Made by a program: the position numbers and the translations under genes. Below, piece after piece: positions 5,080 through 5,557 of a DNA stretch of 5,557 nt. This DNA comes from Anaerolineales bacterium. Its GTDB lineage: Bacteria; Chloroflexota; Anaerolineae; Anaerolineales; DRMV01. Every line of letters begins with the position of its first letter. Position 1 is the first letter of the stretch. The stretch spans positions 1 through 5,557 of the forward strand of contig WFVP01000282.1 of NCBI GenBank assembly GCA_015491595.1, given 5' to 3'. The notes under the pieces are model-generated. The model did no database searches and was not told the origin of the DNA. It saw only the letters and a program-made list of their open reading frames with translations.

Positions 5080-5557
5080 TCAATCTCCAACGGGTTGAGG
5101 CGCGGCATCCTCAATGGAACGCACCGCTGTACCTTCTTGCTCAAAGAGCCAGCACTTGACGAACCGGTTGCCCACTCGGAAGATGGGCGGGTCTTCCTTG
5201 CACTTGGCGAAGGCCAGCGGACATCGGTCGGCGAACCGGCAACCGGAGGGCGGGTTCAGCAGGCTGGGCGGCTGCCCGGGGATGAATTCCAATTCCTCCT
5301 CACCATGGAGCCGGGGGACGCTGGCCATGAGCATGCGGGCATAGGGATGCATGGGCTCTTTGAAGAAATTCTCCGCGTCGGACATCTCGACAATCTGGCC
5401 CGCGTACATGACGGCCACGTCATCGGCCAGCTCGCTGGCCGTGGCCACGTCGTGGGTGATGAGGATGTAGCTGGCCTTGAGTTCCCACTTGATTTTCTTG
5501 AGCACGTTGTAGATGTTGGCCTGGGTGAGCACGTCCAGGGCCGAAGTCGGCTCATCC
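5080..5557 (-). CDS. peptide/nickel ABC importer ATP-binding protein, OppD/DppD type, C-terminal fragment
   Basis: The frame is open to the right edge, so only the last 158 codons are seen. They begin in the Walker B/D-loop region (DEPTSALDV), followed by the switch histidine in LITHDV (His35 of the fragment) and the oligopeptide-transporter C-terminal domain with PYARMLMASVPRL. Four cysteines at fragment positions 106, 112, 119 and 135 have spacing like that in the partner ATPase and probably bind an iron-sulfur cluster. The Walker A, Q-loop and LSGGQ parts lie beyond the window. It would form a heterodimer with the F-type ATPase downstream to power import through two permeases not visible here. 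The ten-base gap to the next gene indicates one transcript. Confidence 0.93.
   Translation of the reverse strand, partial: DEPTSALDVLTQANIYNVLKKIKWELKASYILITHDVATASELADDVAVMYAGQIVEMSDAENFFKEPMHPYARMLMASVPRLHGEEELEFIPGQPPSLLNPPSGCRFADRCPLAFAKCKEDPPIFRVGNRFVKCWLFEQEGTAVRSIEDAAPQPVGD

Noticed and set aside
5070..5144. A 25-residue N-terminal extension of the OppF-type ATPase.
   Set aside because: It would overlap the upstream ATPase gene by about 65 bases, while the inner ATG has GGAGG at ideal spacing.
4038..5159. A 373-codon plus-strand frame antisense to the OppF-type ATPase.
   Set aside because: The minus strand has every ABC ATPase motif; the plus-strand product has no motifs and a skewed His/Arg composition.

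Overview
The window is a GC-rich (roughly 60%) bacterial chromosomal segment with tightly packed genes. No rRNA, tRNA, CRISPR array or intact transposase gene is visible. Nothing in it names the organism. The base composition, the peptide/nickel ABC operon, the large multi-span GT39-like enzyme and the small repeat elements would fit a Chloroflexota (Anaerolineae-like) genome, but that is a weak inference.

Layout, left to right. Positions 1-192 (minus) hold the N-terminus of a PLP-dependent ACC deaminase / D-cysteine desulfhydrase family enzyme that runs off the left edge. It diverges from a GT39-like membrane glycosyltransferase at 486-2030 (plus). The divergent spacer between them (193-485) carries a 116-bp MITE-like element (265-380) with imperfect terminal inverted repeats and a perfect 7-bp flanking duplication. 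The glycosyltransferase ends in a strong stem-loop (2030-2051) and converges on an EamA/DMT-family transporter gene (2272-3177, minus). Between the two stop codons sits a second, larger and more diverged member of the same element family (2070-2267). Its putative target duplication overlaps the transporter's stop codon.

From 3310 rightwards everything reads on the minus strand. In transcription order there is the C-terminal part of an OppD/DppD-type ATPase (5557-5080, cut by the right edge), a complete OppF/DppF-type ATPase (5069-4011), a 72-aa two-helix membrane protein (3993-3775), a paralogous 72-aa two-helix membrane protein (3528-3310), and then the DMT transporter. The two ATPases are the energy-coupling pair of a peptide/nickel-class ABC importer, whose permeases and binding protein would be expected beyond the right edge. 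The first small membrane protein lies 17 bp after the OppF-type gene and so is probably in the operon. The second has its own candidate extended -10 promoter in a 246-bp spacer. The DMT gene also has its own candidate promoter and a good ribosome binding site.

The two things most worth following up are the repeat-element family (two copies with target duplications of 7/7 and 5/7 bases, four related termini, one new short and one longer version) and the duplicated 72-aa two-helix membrane proteins attached to the oligopeptide transporter ATPases, which I do not recognise as any named family.
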